Made by a program: the position numbers and the translations under genes | Notes under the pieces: model-generated | What the model saw: the letters and a program-made list of their open reading frames with translations, nothing else | Told to the model about the DNA's origin: nothing | The model's database searches: none | In this document: positions 1 through 12,365 of the stretch, in pieces | Layout: each line of letters opens with the position of its first letter | How positions within the stretch are numbered: position 1 is the first letter of the stretch | Assembly (NCBI GenBank): GCA_022828595.1 | Contig: JAKGHH010000003.1 | Coordinates: 21,514,934 to 21,578,933, forward strand | Direction: 5' to 3' | DNA: 64,000 nucleotides | DNA from: Nelumbo lutea | Lineage: Eukaryota > Streptophyta > Magnoliopsida > Proteales > Nelumbonaceae

Positions 1-172
1 GAAACATGGGGGTAAAAAAATCTACGCCTCCCTGCAAGTCTGTAACATGGCATAAAAGATACAAACTCTGTAACCAATACATTTTTAACAGAAGAATATA
101 TTTAGCAATTAAAGCCCGAAGGGAAGAAAACAATGACTAGATCCTCCCAGTAATACTTTCGTGTGACCTGGC

Positions 173-3100
173 TCATTCTTCCCTTGATGCAGGATCAATT
201 CCAGCTGAAGGGCTATCAGCAAAATATTCTTGACGCTTCACATTAACACCGTACTGTTTTCGATTAAAAAGGAAAAAAAAATCATCAGTAATTCACTGTG
301 TAATTGAGCCATATATGGAGTATGCAACAGATACAGAAAGAGCCGAGAGGACTTTGTTGATAACCAAGGGTATTTATCCTTGGTTACAGGAACAAAACCC
401 TCAAATCTGAGATAAGGGCAACCTTCGGAAAAAAAGGTTGCTTTAATGATGGATGCCCCAATTACTGCAAAGAATCCATGAATAATCACAAGAAACTGAT
501 ACATGCACTATTACAAGCGGTAGAGTTGCACATGAATGAGAAACTTGAAATTTTCCATTGGACTCCAAGCAAAAGGAAACCATTATTGTTGGGCTTCTTG
601 TACATTAGACAAAATTAAAACTGAATTACTGCCAGCCACTTAACCAGCATTTTTATGCAGAAGCAATTGAGTGTTAAAACATAGAAGGACCTTTAACTTA
701 TTGGAAAAAAGAAATGGAATTTAAGGCTCTCTATCTGCTTACCTCTCGCAGTGCCTTGGATAAATCCTCCATTGTCAAGATCAGGCGCTTATCCTGCTGC
801 AACAGAAAGTATAAGGGTTATGTATAGCTGTTTGATTGCATAAAATATGCAAAAATTTAAACAAAAAGGGGGAATCAAATACACCTTTTGCTGCTTATCT
901 CTCTTATCCTTAACTGCTGCCGATTGCCTTGCCTTGCACTGCCTAGCTCAGGATGCATAGAGAGAAAAATAGTTTCAGGCAGGTCAGAGCATAGTAAAAG
1001 AACACCAGAAAACTACACCAACGATTTGAAGACAAATTGACAGAATCTGACCCTAGTGCAGCCATTCTTATAAGAGATACATTATAGAAACTATATGGCT
1101 GAAAATTCTCTTAGAAAAGGTAGATTTATCTGTATTTGTAAACAAATGAAACTCAGAAGTAGAATAAGATATGAGCATACTGCAGAGCATCAGTGGCGAC
1201 CTCGGAAATGAACTTTTGAGTAGCAACAGCTACTAGCCTGATTCTGCCAACAGAAAAGAATATGCTGGTTGGCTACAAACTAGAAAGCTGATAAACAAGA
1301 AACGAGATACTACCTAAGAAGAATTTGAAAGTGCTTTACATGATAAAAACATTAGCATCCGAGAATGTAATATTGATCATAGAACCTAGTCCCAAGTCAC
1401 ATATAAATGTTGGTTTATGATTTTTTTTATTAACTGGTTTAGGATCTAATCATCATCTAAGCCTTGTCCCAACCATACAGGTTGATTACACGAATCATGT
1501 TTTGTTATTCCGCTCTGTTAAGTGCCATATTTATTGTTGAATTATAGGTACAGAGGTGCTTAAGTAATTTCTTATCACTTCCACCCAAGTCTTTTTTGGA
1601 CTTCCCCTATCTCTTCTAGCCCCTTGAACATTTCTTTCTGATCAGTAGATTTTTTAATGAAAATCGAAGATTACAATCAAATTTGATTAAGATCCATCCC
1701 ATAAGTACAAGATTTCACAGGAGTGGCCAGAACAACTGCTGTCTTGATGCCCCTTGTTTCGCTAGAGTGTCTTCCGTTCCGTTTGCTGTTCTTCTCACCC
1801 ATTTGAAAGAGACATTCAGCTCCCTTTTTAAATGTGCAATCTCCCTATATGTTTGCCAGAAAGCCCAAGGGATTTGGGCATTTTCTCTTGTCCAAGAAAT
1901 TACCACCTGGGAATCCCCTTCCACTTCTAGATAGTGGAAGCCAAATTGTTTTGCTAATTTTAAGCCATGCAGTAAACTAACCAATTCAGCTGTCAAAGCA
2001 TCTCCATGTTCCAAAGGTCCTGAACATAAAGCCATTACCACTCCTGAGTTCCTGAATATAAATCGAAGATTACCAATAATAGCTTCCATCAAAGTTGAGC
2101 TTTAGGATGTTTTGAGCTGGGGGCTTTCTAGCCCCTTGAACTTGTAACAGATCACTTTTCCTGACAGGTGCTGCAAATGGTCTTCTATGCACGTGACCAA
2201 ACCATCTCAAATTTTCAATCTACTTTGTCTCATTCTGTCACCTATTGGAGCTACTTCTAGGTTCCTGCGTATGACTTCATTTCCTATCCTATCCTTTCTA
2301 ATTTTATTTTTACCACTCATCCATCTAAGCATTTACATTTTGTCACAATCATTTTTTAGACATGCTGTTTCTTAATTGCCCAACACATAGGTCCATATAA
2401 CATAGGTGGCCTCACAATTGTTTTATAGAATTTTCTTTTTACCACAAGTGGTATTTGCCTATCACATTAGACTCAGGATGCACCCCTCCATTTTGCACAT
2501 CCTGCTCTAATTCTATGGGCAACATCCCCCTCAATCTCTCCCATGTTACGAATTATTGGTTTGGGATCTAATATTGGCTTAAAAATTAAAATAATCTTAA
2601 GAATTGCAACCTTTTCTTCTGAAGATTTTTACAATGATCCAAGTGTAGTTCAGAATCTTTTTATTGAACTTTTGAAAGATTGTACTATGTAAATTAATTT
2701 CTAGACTGCTTGTAAAATTTCAAAAGGACAAACCAAATGGAATGTCCTAACAAAAAAAACACTACATTTTTTCAATACAAAGTAGCAATTCCAAATTGGG
2801 AATTTGGAAGTTACACTTACATCCAACTGAACAAATAATCCCTTCTTTACCAAGAGATGAGCATCTATCTGCAGAGGCATACACCCACATGGTAAAAGAA
2901 TTTTGAATAGTGTATCTGATGGTAAAATTAGTTCACTGAAATCTTATCATGTTGCAAGGGGCATTTTTTTGTGACAAAATAGGAGGCAACATGATGAAAT
3001 GGTAAGGAAATGAATGAAGGTAACATCTATTAACAGATAATAAGATGATGGGGACCAAAACAGTAGGGATTAGGGGAGGTTAGGAAACAACTTAATAAAC

Positions 3101-4535
3101 AGAAAACAAAAGGAAGATGGAAATAAAAGGAGATTTATGAAGTAAGAAAAAATGCTGGTAAAGCATAGTACATATGCTGCCAGAGTTATTTGGGCCCCGA
3201 GTTTATTTGAATAGAGGAAATAATGAAGCGGCATCTATAATAGAAATAGGATGATGGGGATCGTAACAGTAGGGAAAGTATAAATAAGATTATATAAATA
3301 CAAGGTAAAATTTTTCTATCATTTATCAAAAATACAAGGTGAAATTAAAAAGCAAAAAAAAAAAATACTGGTTAAAGCATGGTTTCCGGAAGCATTCCCA
3401 AAACTTGCTGTTTCCTTTTATAATCCCAAACTAATTTCATTACATCCTTATCCATATGAAACTAGGGCTCCTTGTGTTGCATTTTCTAATGAATTGTAGA
3501 TCTGTGGTGGAGGAAATAATTAATCATGTGCTTCTTGGTTGCCCTGAAGTTTCAGCTTTATGGGACTTTCTTCCATTCATATTTAGGTGAGTTGAAGCCT
3601 GACCACTTTCTCATCAGGATTTTTCTTAATTGGCATCAAGATGTCTCGAACAGGAGATTTAACCTGGCCTTAGTTTTCAACCGGGTGGCTGCTTTGGGTG
3701 CTGTTGGTCTTCTGTTTCTATTCACTTTTGCATATACTAATAATAAATTTTTAAATTGCTCATAAAAAAAATGAATCCTGGGATCATAGTTTCTTGCTTT
3801 TTTTCCTATTTGGGCTTTAATGAGTTGCTTCTTTCTTGATCTAGGCCCTTGCCCCGTACCAAGGAAATGGATATCTCCTTTTGCGGGTAAGCCGGACTAT
3901 GATAGTACTCAACCTCATGATTGCATTACAGTATGATAATGCTACTGACTACTTAGAAGAAAGATATAGGACTAAAACATGAAAAATCCATAATTGGCAC
4001 ATAATAGCAACAACTGTTTTAAGCTACTGGTCTATCCAAGAAGACGAATAATAAATCCCCAAACACTATCTGAATTATATTGTTGGGATGACAAGCCAAA
4101 AGCCCTAAACTCTAAGTAAATTATACAACTTGTCTCCTCGTAATCTCTTCTCTCTCGAATACAAAACAACAAACAAAACTCACCAAATAATCAACCCTAA
4201 CGACCATAAAAGCATAAACGGATCAAATTGAGTCTTGGGGAGAAGTACCTACAATCGCACGTCGGGACACTGAAATCCGCTCTTGGCGACATAGTGCTCC
4301 ACAAGTTCATCAGGTATCTGCAAACACCCCAGTAAAATCAGGAGAACCCATTATCTAAACCCATAAATAATTGATATTCATTCATTAATTTGACAAAAAG
4401 AACAAAAGAACAATTCTTCTTTCTTTTAATCCGAATTACAGTGGGGGTATAGTCCATTAGAGAAGCGAGGAAGTCAGCGAGAGCCGAATCATCGTCGTGC
4501 CTTCCATCGCTCGGTGGCTGGTTCTGATTCATCAT
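173..4535 (-). CDS. TAF10: TAF10, TFIID/SAGA histone-fold subunit (six exons)
   Basis: The coding exons on the minus strand are 4440-4535, 4253-4317, 1181-1243, 885-942, 743-793 and 173-253. All introns have GT..AG borders and compatible phases, and the sum is 414 nt (137 residues). Plant TAF10 is about 134 residues, so the model is full length. Exon 1 has the family signature ADFLASLMDYTPT, exon 2 IPDELVEHY, exon 3 RLVAVATQKF, exon 5 ILTMEDLSKAL, and the last exon YFADSPSAG before TGA. TAF10 is a small histone-fold protein shared by TFIID and SAGA-type coactivators and acts in the nucleus in Pol II initiation. Two Met codons open the frame (4535 and 4532); I take the first. The third intron, about 3 kb, holds LINE debris. 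The gene is head-to-head with the tryptophan synthase gene. Confidence 0.93.
1430..2560 (-). mobile_element. RTE-type LINE remnant (3' part of reverse transcriptase ORF)
   Basis: Read on the minus strand, 2440-2165 encodes pieces typical of the C-terminal end of plant RTE-clade LINEs: KFYKTIVRPPMLYG, then RIGNEVIRRNLEVAPIG. After an interruption, 1613-1550 continues with SPKKTWVEVIRNYL. The interruption, 1630-2125, is a second LINE. Stops and frameshifts make it inactive. It lies in sense orientation in the third intron of TAF10. Outer borders are approximate. Confidence 0.7.
1630..2125 (-). mobile_element. 5'-truncated L1-type LINE 3' end (RNase H domain), nested in the RTE remnant
   Basis: The frame 2092-1715 on the minus strand reads as the RNase H domain at the 3' end of plant L1 ORF2: an ILKLNFDGS start just upstream, then LEVEGDSQVVISW and WVRRTANGTEDTLAKQGA. 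The 16-base direct repeat TTCTAGCCCCTTGAAC flanks it at 1614-1629 and 2126-2141, a target-site duplication. Only about 500 bp of the element was inserted. Confidence 0.8.
3480..3775 (+). mobile_element. possible LINE zinc-binding-domain fragment with A-rich end
   Basis: The plus strand from about 3490 reads VVEEIINHVLLGCPEVSALW, which resembles the zf-RVT region after the reverse transcriptase of plant L1 elements. It ends near 3770 in a short A run after AATAATAAATTTTT. No flanking duplication was found, so the assignment is tentative. The rest of this TAF10 intron (2560-3480 and 3775-4250) shows nothing recognisable. Confidence 0.35.
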
Positions 4536-5114
4536 CCCTTCTACCTTCCTTCTGCTGCTAAACCAACTCGATAACGAAACCTCTCCGTCTCCCTAAAGGC
4601 AAACCTCCTCTGCGGAAGAAGAAGGAGCGTGGAGCGAAGTTATGTGGTCTACGTATGTATTGCTTGTGACGCTAGTCTATGATGTAATCTACTGTCCACC
4701 GTTCGATTGATCTGGTCCCTTCAAATGTACACGTGCACTCAAGATAATCAATCCAAGTTTATCCGGGATCGTAATTGGGTCGGGTCTAATGGTAGTCGGG
4801 CCAACGGTCAACCCGTACCCACCCTTCTGATAGAGGGAAAGGCGTCATACGGACATCGTTTTCGTACTGACAATTTGAATGACGGTTCAGCCGAGAGTCA
4901 AAATTTTTAGGCTTTGATGCTAATTCACGAACAAACATTGATGTATAATTTTTTCTCTTGGTCTCTGTTTTGACCAGACATATTCACGAAGGGGAGAGTA
5001 GAAGTAGAAGAAACCAACCCTAAAATCTCGTTGTCATCCTCATCCCACTCGCATTTTCAATTTACTTGCGGAGCTGCTGCGGCGTTGATTGAAGGTGAAA
5101 GCTTAAATGTTCTG
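4536..5114. promoter_or_regulatory. shared head-to-head promoter interval of TAF10 and tryptophan synthase beta type 2
   Basis: Only about 580 bp separate the TAF10 start at 4535 (minus) and the tryptophan synthase start at 5115 (plus). The interval must contain both 5'UTRs and both core promoters. I see no clear TATA box close to either start, as is common for housekeeping genes. The small plus-strand frame at 4707-4910 has no family resemblance and is not called. Confidence 0.55.
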
Positions 5115-5115
5115 A
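5107..5115 (+). promoter_or_regulatory. minimal uORF overlapping the start codon of the tryptophan synthase gene
   Basis: ATG TTC TGA begins at 5107, and its stop shares one base with the main start codon (TGATG, ATG at 5115-5117). This is a two-codon upstream frame, if transcription starts upstream of it. The uORF start has a poor context (T at -3). The main start has C at -3 and G at +4. Confidence 0.5.
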
Positions 5116-5223
5116 TGGCGAAATCAATTCCGTCTGCATTTTCACCTCTAGTTTCACGATCAGGAACTCATAAAAGGAGTACTAATTTATCCTTCTCTCT
5201 GTTTTTGTTCAATTAAATCTTAA

Positions 5224-5256
<33 letters not shown>

Positions 5257-8200
5257 GATAATATATGTTTTGTTTAGTTGCTTTAGAATTTTGAAGAAGA
5301 AATTGTGATTGTTACTGTATCATTACCTTTATAACTGCTACCCGCTTGCTTTTCTTGCTGCTTCTGCTGATAGTGGTCTGTTGGAATAAGTGTATGGGAG
5401 CTTGGTAGCTGTGCTAGTGATCATTCACGTTACATTCCCAAAAGAAGAAAAAAAAAACGTATTTCTTTGAAATAGGTTAATTTTTTCTCTTGGGGTATTG
5501 AATCTGATACTTTCTTCCTCAATGATAGCTGCAGGTGAGGAGCAATGGTTCGGCAAGTTTTCACAAAAGACAAAGCTGATACATTTGAAACTCCCTTCTG
5601 GGTATGGAGTGAGAGCAAGGGCAATTTCTTCCACAGCTGATGTTAGAGCAGTGGAAATTCCTCGTCAATGGTATAACCTTGTTGCAGACCTCCCAATTAA
5701 ACCTCCGCCAGCTTTGCATCCAAAGACTCTTCAGCCAATTAAACATGAGGATCTGTCTCCTTTGTTCCCTGATGAATTGATCATGCAAGAATTAAGTAAT
5801 GACCAGTTCATCGACATCCCACCTGAAGTTATTGACATTTACCGGCTTTGGCGCCCAACCCCATTGATAAGGTCTGCTATAGTAGCGTCTTCTGTTTATA
5901 CTTATAGTTAAAAAATTTACTACCTTTATCAGAAAACAAACAGCATATATATTTTGCAATGTAAAACAGGGCTAAGAGATTCGAAAAGCTTCTTGATACA
6001 CCTGCCAAGATCTACTACAAATATGAAGGTGTTAGCCCAGCTGGATCACATAAACCCAATACTGCAGTCCCACAGGTCTGGTATAATGCTCAGCAAGGCA
6101 TCAAGAATGTTGTGACAGAAACTGGTGCTGGACAATGGGGAAGTTCACTGGCCTTTGCATGCAGCCTATTTGGTCTTAATTGTGAAGTATGAACAGATAC
6201 TCATGCATATGAAAATTGAATGACCTTTATCTTGTCTATTAGTCAATGACTTTTGAGTGTGATATTATGTGTAGGTGTGGCAAGTTCGTGCTTCTTATGA
6301 TCAGAAACCTTATCGTAAATTAATGATGCAAACCTGGGGTGCCAAGGTTCACCCTTCTCCATCTAGTATAACTGAAGCTGGCAGAAAAATCCTACAGATG
6401 GACCCATCTAGCCCTGGTAGTTTAGGAATAGCTATTTCAGAGGCTGTTGAGGTTGCAGTTACAAATGCTGATACCAAGTATTGTCTGGGGAGTGTTCTGA
6501 ATCATGTCCTACTACACCAGACTGTCATTGGTGAGGAATGTATAAAGCAGATGGAAGCAATAGGAGAGACACCAGATGTGATCATTGGCTGTACAGGTGG
6601 AGGATCCAATTTTGCAGGACTTGCATTTCCTTTTATTCGGGAGAAGCTCAATGGGAAAATTAACCCTGTTATAAGAGCAGTTGAGCCTGCAGCATGCCCT
6701 TCGCTAACAAAAGGTGTCTACACATATGACTATGGAGATACAGCTGGGATGACACCATTAATGAAGATGCATACTCTTGGACATGACTTCATTCCGGACC
6801 CCATTCATGCTGGTAATAATTATTTGGGTACGGGAAGCTTTTTGTCTCTACATTTTCCATTAGTATCTCATCCTAAGTTTTGGTTCTTCTTGCAGGAGGC
6901 TTGCGTTACCATGGTATGGCACCACTTATCTCACATGTCTATGAACTAGGCTTCATGGAAGCACTATCTATTCCTCAGACTGAATGCTTTGAAGGTACTT
7001 GGTTCTTTTCCCAGGATGATTCCCTTGTTTCATAATTAGAGAATAGAGGATATATAATTGCTAGCAAAGGTTTTATATAACTTATAATGCCAATGTGCGT
7101 AGATAACTGTTCTTAAAACAACATTATGTGCTTTTAAAAAAAAAACATGTGTGGTGGGGATAAATGTGGAGGGAAGGGATTTGGAGTCTATTGTTGCCTG
7201 CTTAGAATGCCCTATTTCTGGTTGGCCCTTGACCTATCTAGGACTTCCCCTAGGTGCAAATCCAAAGGAAAGTAGGTTTTGGATCCTAGTGGTAGAGAAG
7301 TTTGAAAAAAGGCTAGTGACCTAGGTTTTGGATCCTAGGGGGTAGAATAACTTTGATTAGGGCTACACTTGTAAATTTACCCATCTACATTTTGTTTGTT
7401 TTTAGGATACCTATTAGGAAAGTCAAGAAGATAGAAAAGTTGATGAGGGATTTTTTGTGGGAGCCAGGTGCAGAGAAAAATGATCATTTGATTAGATGGG
7501 AGGTGATGAGTCGAAGCAAGGAACAAGGGGGCTTCGGGTTAGTAAATAAGAATGAAGCTCTTTTGGGCAAGTGGTTATGGAGGTGGCCTCTAGAAAGAGA
7601 GAGATTGTGGCACGAGGTGGTGGCTAGTATCCATGGCTGTTCTAAATCTGGTTGGGATGCCAGAGCATCGCAACGAGTCACATTCACTACACCTTGGAAG
7701 GCGATCTTTGGCATCCTCCCAAAATTTCTCAAGTTCGTAAGGTATGATGTCTACAATGGTAATTTTGTGCTTTTTTTGGGAAGATGTTTGGGTGGGCAAC
7801 CAACCATTAAAAGACCTCTATCCATTCCTTTTTTTCTATTTCCCTCTATAAAAAGGAGTCTATTTCGAGGCTTCTTTCTCCCCCCATCCTCCCATTGTCT
7901 CTTAATTGGGATTTTGGGTTCTATAGAGGGTTGAGGGATGAGGAATCAGTTTCTGCCTCTAAGCTCTTACTTTTACTTGATTTTGTTTGTTTGGACCCTC
8001 CTAAACCAGATAGAAGAATTTGGTCTTTGACCTCGAGTGGCTCCTTCTCTTGTTCTTCATTCTTTAAGTCTCTATGCTCTACTCCTCCCCCTTTGTTGTT
8101 CCAAGTTAAAGGAGTCTAGTCAAGGCCAATTCCACCTAAAATTGCTGGTTTTTGTTGAGAAGTGTATTATGGTAAAATTAATACTGTGGACAATGTTCAA

Positions 8201-10885
8201 AAAAAGAGACCTTATTCATGCTTGTCCCTCAATTGGTGCATTTTATTTTAAGTGCAAAATGAGGACTGTTATCACCTACTGATTTCTTGCTCTTTTACAG
8301 TAAATATTTGAAATTGGGTTTATATGTTGTTTGGGTACAGGTGGAACCTGCCTTCTGAAGTAAATCTGCTTTTTGATCCTTTTTTTTTTTTGTTGGCCAA
8401 CAAAGAGAGGGAAAGTAGTGTGGAAATGTATTAGGGCAGCCCTCTTATGGACCATTTGGGAGGAAAGAAATGCCAGAATTTTCTAGGAGAAGGAGAGAAG
8501 CATTGCTGAAATAAAGGATTGTATACTAACAAGGGCAATCCTTTGGCTAAAAACTACTAATCTCTTTGTGGATTACTCTAGTGATGACCTTCGAAGGAGT
8601 TGGGCAGCAGTGGCCTTCACATCATCCAAGAAAAATAGAACACAAGCAAGTAGATTACCCTCTCCGGAAGGAGTTGTAAAGTTGAACTTCGATGGGAGCA
8701 GTCAAGGCAACCTAGGACCTTCGGTATAGGAGGTATCTTGAGGAAAAATGATAGCAACATCCTGGCCTTATTCTCAAGTCCAGTGAGCTATGGAGACTCT
8801 ACAAGGGTTGAGTTATTAGCTATGGTACAAGGACTACAGATTTCCAGCCAACTTGGAGTGACTAATTTGGTAGTTGAAGGAGACTCTATGGTCATAGTGG
8901 GGTGGATGTCGGACCCAGAAACTGTTGTTTGGGGATATAGGGACATCATCAAAAAAGCCAAATGGTTTACAAGAACCATGTCAGTTAGCTTTCAATGGAT
9001 TAGTAGATCGGCAAATGTTTTGGCAGATTCTTTAGCTAAACTAGGTGCTTCAAGGGATTCTCTGTTTTTGGCTAATTTGTAGCTGCAATCTGAAAAGAGT
9101 TGGGTTTGGAACCACCTTTAAGGGGAGGTAACACCTTGTGCCTCCTCTTAGGGTGCTTCATGCGTGTACTATTTCTATCTCTATTTAATAAAATACCATT
9201 CATTCATAAAAAAAAAAAAAAAACATTATGTGTAATTTAAGAAGGTTTTGATTTAAAAAATAAATTCTAAAAGCAACCAATTCTTTTCTTATCTTAATGC
9301 CCTCCAGTTATCACTGCCTTGTCTTGGGTCTTGTTATAAGTGACAAAGTACAGGAAAATTGGGGTTAAAAGAATTGTCTTTAAGAGTGAGAACTTGGTGT
9401 TGGAAAGGGATGTTTGATAATTAGGAAGCAATGTTAAACTCCTATCACCTTCTTGGCTAGTACAGGCAATAACCGAGATGAGACTAATATATACTGTAAT
9501 GATGTGTAGTTTCATATTTTCGTAGTGCAGTTCTGGTCTTGTTCAATGAGAGCGCTTCAATATTTTGCTGTCAAGAGGTGTTTAAGTGAGACAAATAAAA
9601 GTAATTTCCAAATATTTGATTAATGGAGCCTGCACACCTCGAAAATAAGGCAGTGGATGGTAATTCTCCCCATAATCATTAGAATTGAATATGAAAGGGT
9701 CCAAGTGGTACTCTAAGCAGATCTTCTCCCCCACCCCAGTTTTTCCAGTTTTAGGTATAACCAACATGTCTCATCATTTTGATTGAGTGCAGGTTTTCTG
9801 CTGTGGTAGCATCCCCAGGGTATGTTGGTCATTCAACATGACATATTACATATAGAGGATATTTCAGTAATAAAGTATCTACAAGTGTAATGACTAAAAT
9901 GACCTGCGGATATTGCTTGAGCCAATGAAATCCTTCAGCACCTTCTTTTTATGTGTTTGTGTGTGCTGAAGTCTCAGCACTGTGGATCCATACTCATTTT
10001 GGTCTACATAACCAGCTGGGTTTTCTAGCCACTCTAACCTTCAGGGAAATCCAAATCCAAGATTGAGGATAGGGCTGTCAATGGGTTGGGACAGGGTGTC
10101 TTGTCCCTAACTGATTATTAATTGGGACAAAATCATAGACCCAGAAATATCCCAATTAATGATCAAGATAATCAAGTCTGACCCTATAGACCCAATTATA
10201 CTGATATGATAGTATTACCTATCAAGTGTTTTTAACTAAAAGTATTTTATATATTATCTATCAAATTTGCCCTTTTAGACATAAAATATAATTAAAATTA
10301 TAAGAAAGCTAGAAAAGATTTATACATTGTTAAAAAATAATCGGTTTGGAGCAAGCGAGAACCAGAACTGACCCACTTATTAGTCGGGACAAAATCCCAG
10401 AACCAGAACTGACATAATTAGTTCAGTTGGTTCAGCTCTGTTGGGTAGACCCAACCCATTGATAGCCCTACTTGAGAAGCTGGTTAATGGGATTTGACTG
10501 GTTGGGATGTGTGTGTTTTATGTTGCGCCAATAATAGAAAATAAGCAAGACTTGTTATACCCATAAATATGAGTCTATATAAATCAAGTATTGAAAAGAA
10601 TCTGTTGTACTAATTAAACTTCTTGCTGTCTTAGGAGCCATAAAATTTGCTCGGTCAGGACTGATACCAGCACCAGAACCAGCTCATGCTATAGCTGCCA
10701 CCATCAGGGAAGCTTGCCACTGTAGAGAGACTGGAGAAGAAAAAGTTATTCTGATGGCTATGTGTGGCCATGGTCACTTTGATCTGCCAGCTTATGAGAA
10801 GTATTTGCAAGGAAAAATGGTTGATTTGTCATTTGAAGATGAAAAGATGCATGCATCGCTGGCCAAAGTTCCTCAAATTGCCTAA
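5115..10885 (+). CDS. tryptophan synthase beta chain, type 2 (TrpB2-like), six exons
   Basis: Exons: 5115-5178, 5535-5871, 5970-6186, 6275-6812, 6896-6994, 10635-10885. They sum to 1506 nt (501 residues), close to the roughly 506 recalled for the Arabidopsis type-2 protein (At5g38530). The PLP-dependent enzyme condenses indole and serine to tryptophan. Exon 3 has the PLP-lysine motif GSHKPNTA and then [11 protein letters not shown]. Exon 4 has the phosphate-binding GGGSNFAGL. Exon 6 ends with [11 protein letters not shown]. The Ser/Arg-rich N terminus (exon 1) looks like a plastid transit peptide. Type-2 proteins differ from the canonical plastid TSB1 and their partner use is less clear. The exon 1 donor (GA|GTACTA) and exon 2 acceptor are inferred from phase, so the first border is the weakest. 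No coding lesion is seen. Confidence 0.93.
5224..5257. repeat. CT microsatellite in the first intron
   Basis: A pyrimidine run made largely of CT dinucleotides lies in intron 1 of the tryptophan synthase gene. Confidence 0.85.
7131..9221 (+). mobile_element. 5'-truncated L1-type LINE in the last intron of the tryptophan synthase gene
   Basis: In order on the plus strand: the end of the reverse transcriptase (7180-7600, with [12 protein letters not shown] and [10 protein letters not shown]), the zinc-binding region (7600-8500), and an RNase H frame (8660-9082, [14 protein letters not shown] and [16 protein letters not shown]). An A-tail follows at about 9208-9223. AACATTATGTG flanks it at 7120-7130 and 9222-9232, the target-site duplication. 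It is in the same orientation as the host gene. Frameshifts and stops make it inactive. Confidence 0.88.
10070..10470. mobile_element. hAT-type MITE in the last intron of the tryptophan synthase gene
   Basis: The left end TAGGGCTGTCAATGGG and the right end (reverse complement TAGGGCTATCAATGGG) form terminal inverted repeats with one mismatch over 21 bp. The flanking 8-mers ATTGAGGA and CTTGAGAA match at 6 of 8 positions, as expected for an ageing hAT target duplication. There is no coding content. Confidence 0.75.
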
Positions 10886-12044
10886 ACTGAAGCCTCATGA
10901 CTTGGGATGGGAACTGGTATCATCATCATCATCCAAGACTTACCCCAGAAGATCCTCTTTTACTAGTTCATTCATGTCCTTTTTTGAGTGGGAACAAGTA
11001 TAGATGTAATAATCTTCTACTGTGGAGCAACAGATAGGAGAGATCTGTCCTAAGAGGCAGGGTAACATAAATGTTACCTTATGTTGTTGTTGTTGTTGTT
11101 TTAACAAACCACCCACTGTAAATCTCTCAGGAAACTCTTAGCACCTTCCCTCCCCCTTCAATGATAGGTAGTCATTTCAAGGCTCAGTGGCTGACTGCTG
11201 AGAGTCCGAGAGTAGCAGTGACGGGTTTCAAGAAGATGGTGGATATGTGGGGGCGGTAAGAGTTGCAGTTAAGGGAACAAATAACATGAAAAACATAGTG
11301 CATCTGCTCTAACCATCATATCATTTTTCTTGTCCAACCGTATACGAACATTATGTTTTTTTTTTTGTAGTGAGAATTTAATTTGCATTAATACAAATGG
11401 ATGGGAGTAGAAGCGTGAAATTACAATGTTTAGTTCATCTTACTTTAGATTTTATTTTAGTTTGCTTTAAGTTTCATTTTCCTCCATCTGCCCTGCAAGT
11501 AAACAAAACAAACTAAAGTTTTGACTCTATTCATTTGCATTCCCATACTTCTGCACCAGTGCAAATGAAATTGCACTGCAAACAAAAAGCCTCGAACCAA
11601 TCCAAGAGCAAATCACCCAATGTTAACAAAAAAGCTATGTTTGGAGGGAAAAAAAAAAAAAAAAAGCGATGTCTAAATATCTAAATGAAGAAAGATCTTA
11701 TTTTTTGGACAAGATTATCTTTAACATTAGTGTTCTTTGAATTGCCGATAAGAAAAGAGCGTTTGAGAATAGATGCCTATATCTGTAAATGAAAAAAATA
11801 ATAATAATCTTATTTTTTGGCAAATCTTAGTACAATGCTATAATTTGAAAAAACTTTCATCCTTAATTTGAGATTTGAGGAGTGAAAATAAATGCAACCT
11901 AATTATGCTTCTTTTGGTGGAGGGGAAAGGCTTGGCTGTTTGAGTGCTTCTGATGTGGTATAAGAGTAATTTAACCAATATTTCTCTAGTAAAAAAAAGA
12001 AGACAAACATGGGACTTAATGAGTTAAGGTATCATGTTGAAAGC

Positions 12045-12232
12045 AAGGTTCAAAAACTTGTTACATATCGTACCTATGTATTGGGGTTTTGACCGGTTCA
12101 GGGGGTGGAGGAATTTTAAACTGGTTCCCTGAACCAGAATTGAAAAAGAAAAGTTAAAAAAAATAAATAAATAAACAGTACATACTGTCTGATACGCCCC
12201 TACCGGCATACCGGGTGTATCAATATTTAGAA
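12045..12232. repeat. short dispersed repeat (copy 1 of 3), MITE-like
   Basis: It begins CAAGGTTCAAAAA and ends near GTATCAATATTTAGAAC. Related sequences with the same AAGGTTYAAAA..GATATTTTGAA ends occur at about 40340-40525 and 48050-48292. All are rich in GTAT/ATAC around CGGTCGATACG-like motifs. This suggests one MITE family; borders are approximate. Confidence 0.45.
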
Positions 12233-12269
12233 CTTTAGTTGAAAGAACTTAAAAAACAAAAAAAGCCTA

Positions 12270-12290
12270 GGCTGTCTGTTACAGACAGCC
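12270..12290. other. perfect 10-bp inverted repeat
   Basis: GGCTGTCTGT and ACAGACAGCC are separated by one base, with an A-rich left flank and a T-rich right flank. No neighbouring gene explains it. Confidence 0.8.
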
Positions 12291-12365
12291 AAAGTTTTTT
12301 TCTTATCGTTATTGTTGAAACATGAAATTTATATTGAAAGTATTGACTAACATGTTATGGAGGGT

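Noticed and set aside
4707..4910. 67-codon frame in the TAF10/tryptophan synthase promoter
   Set aside because: No homology recognised and the interval is needed for two promoters.
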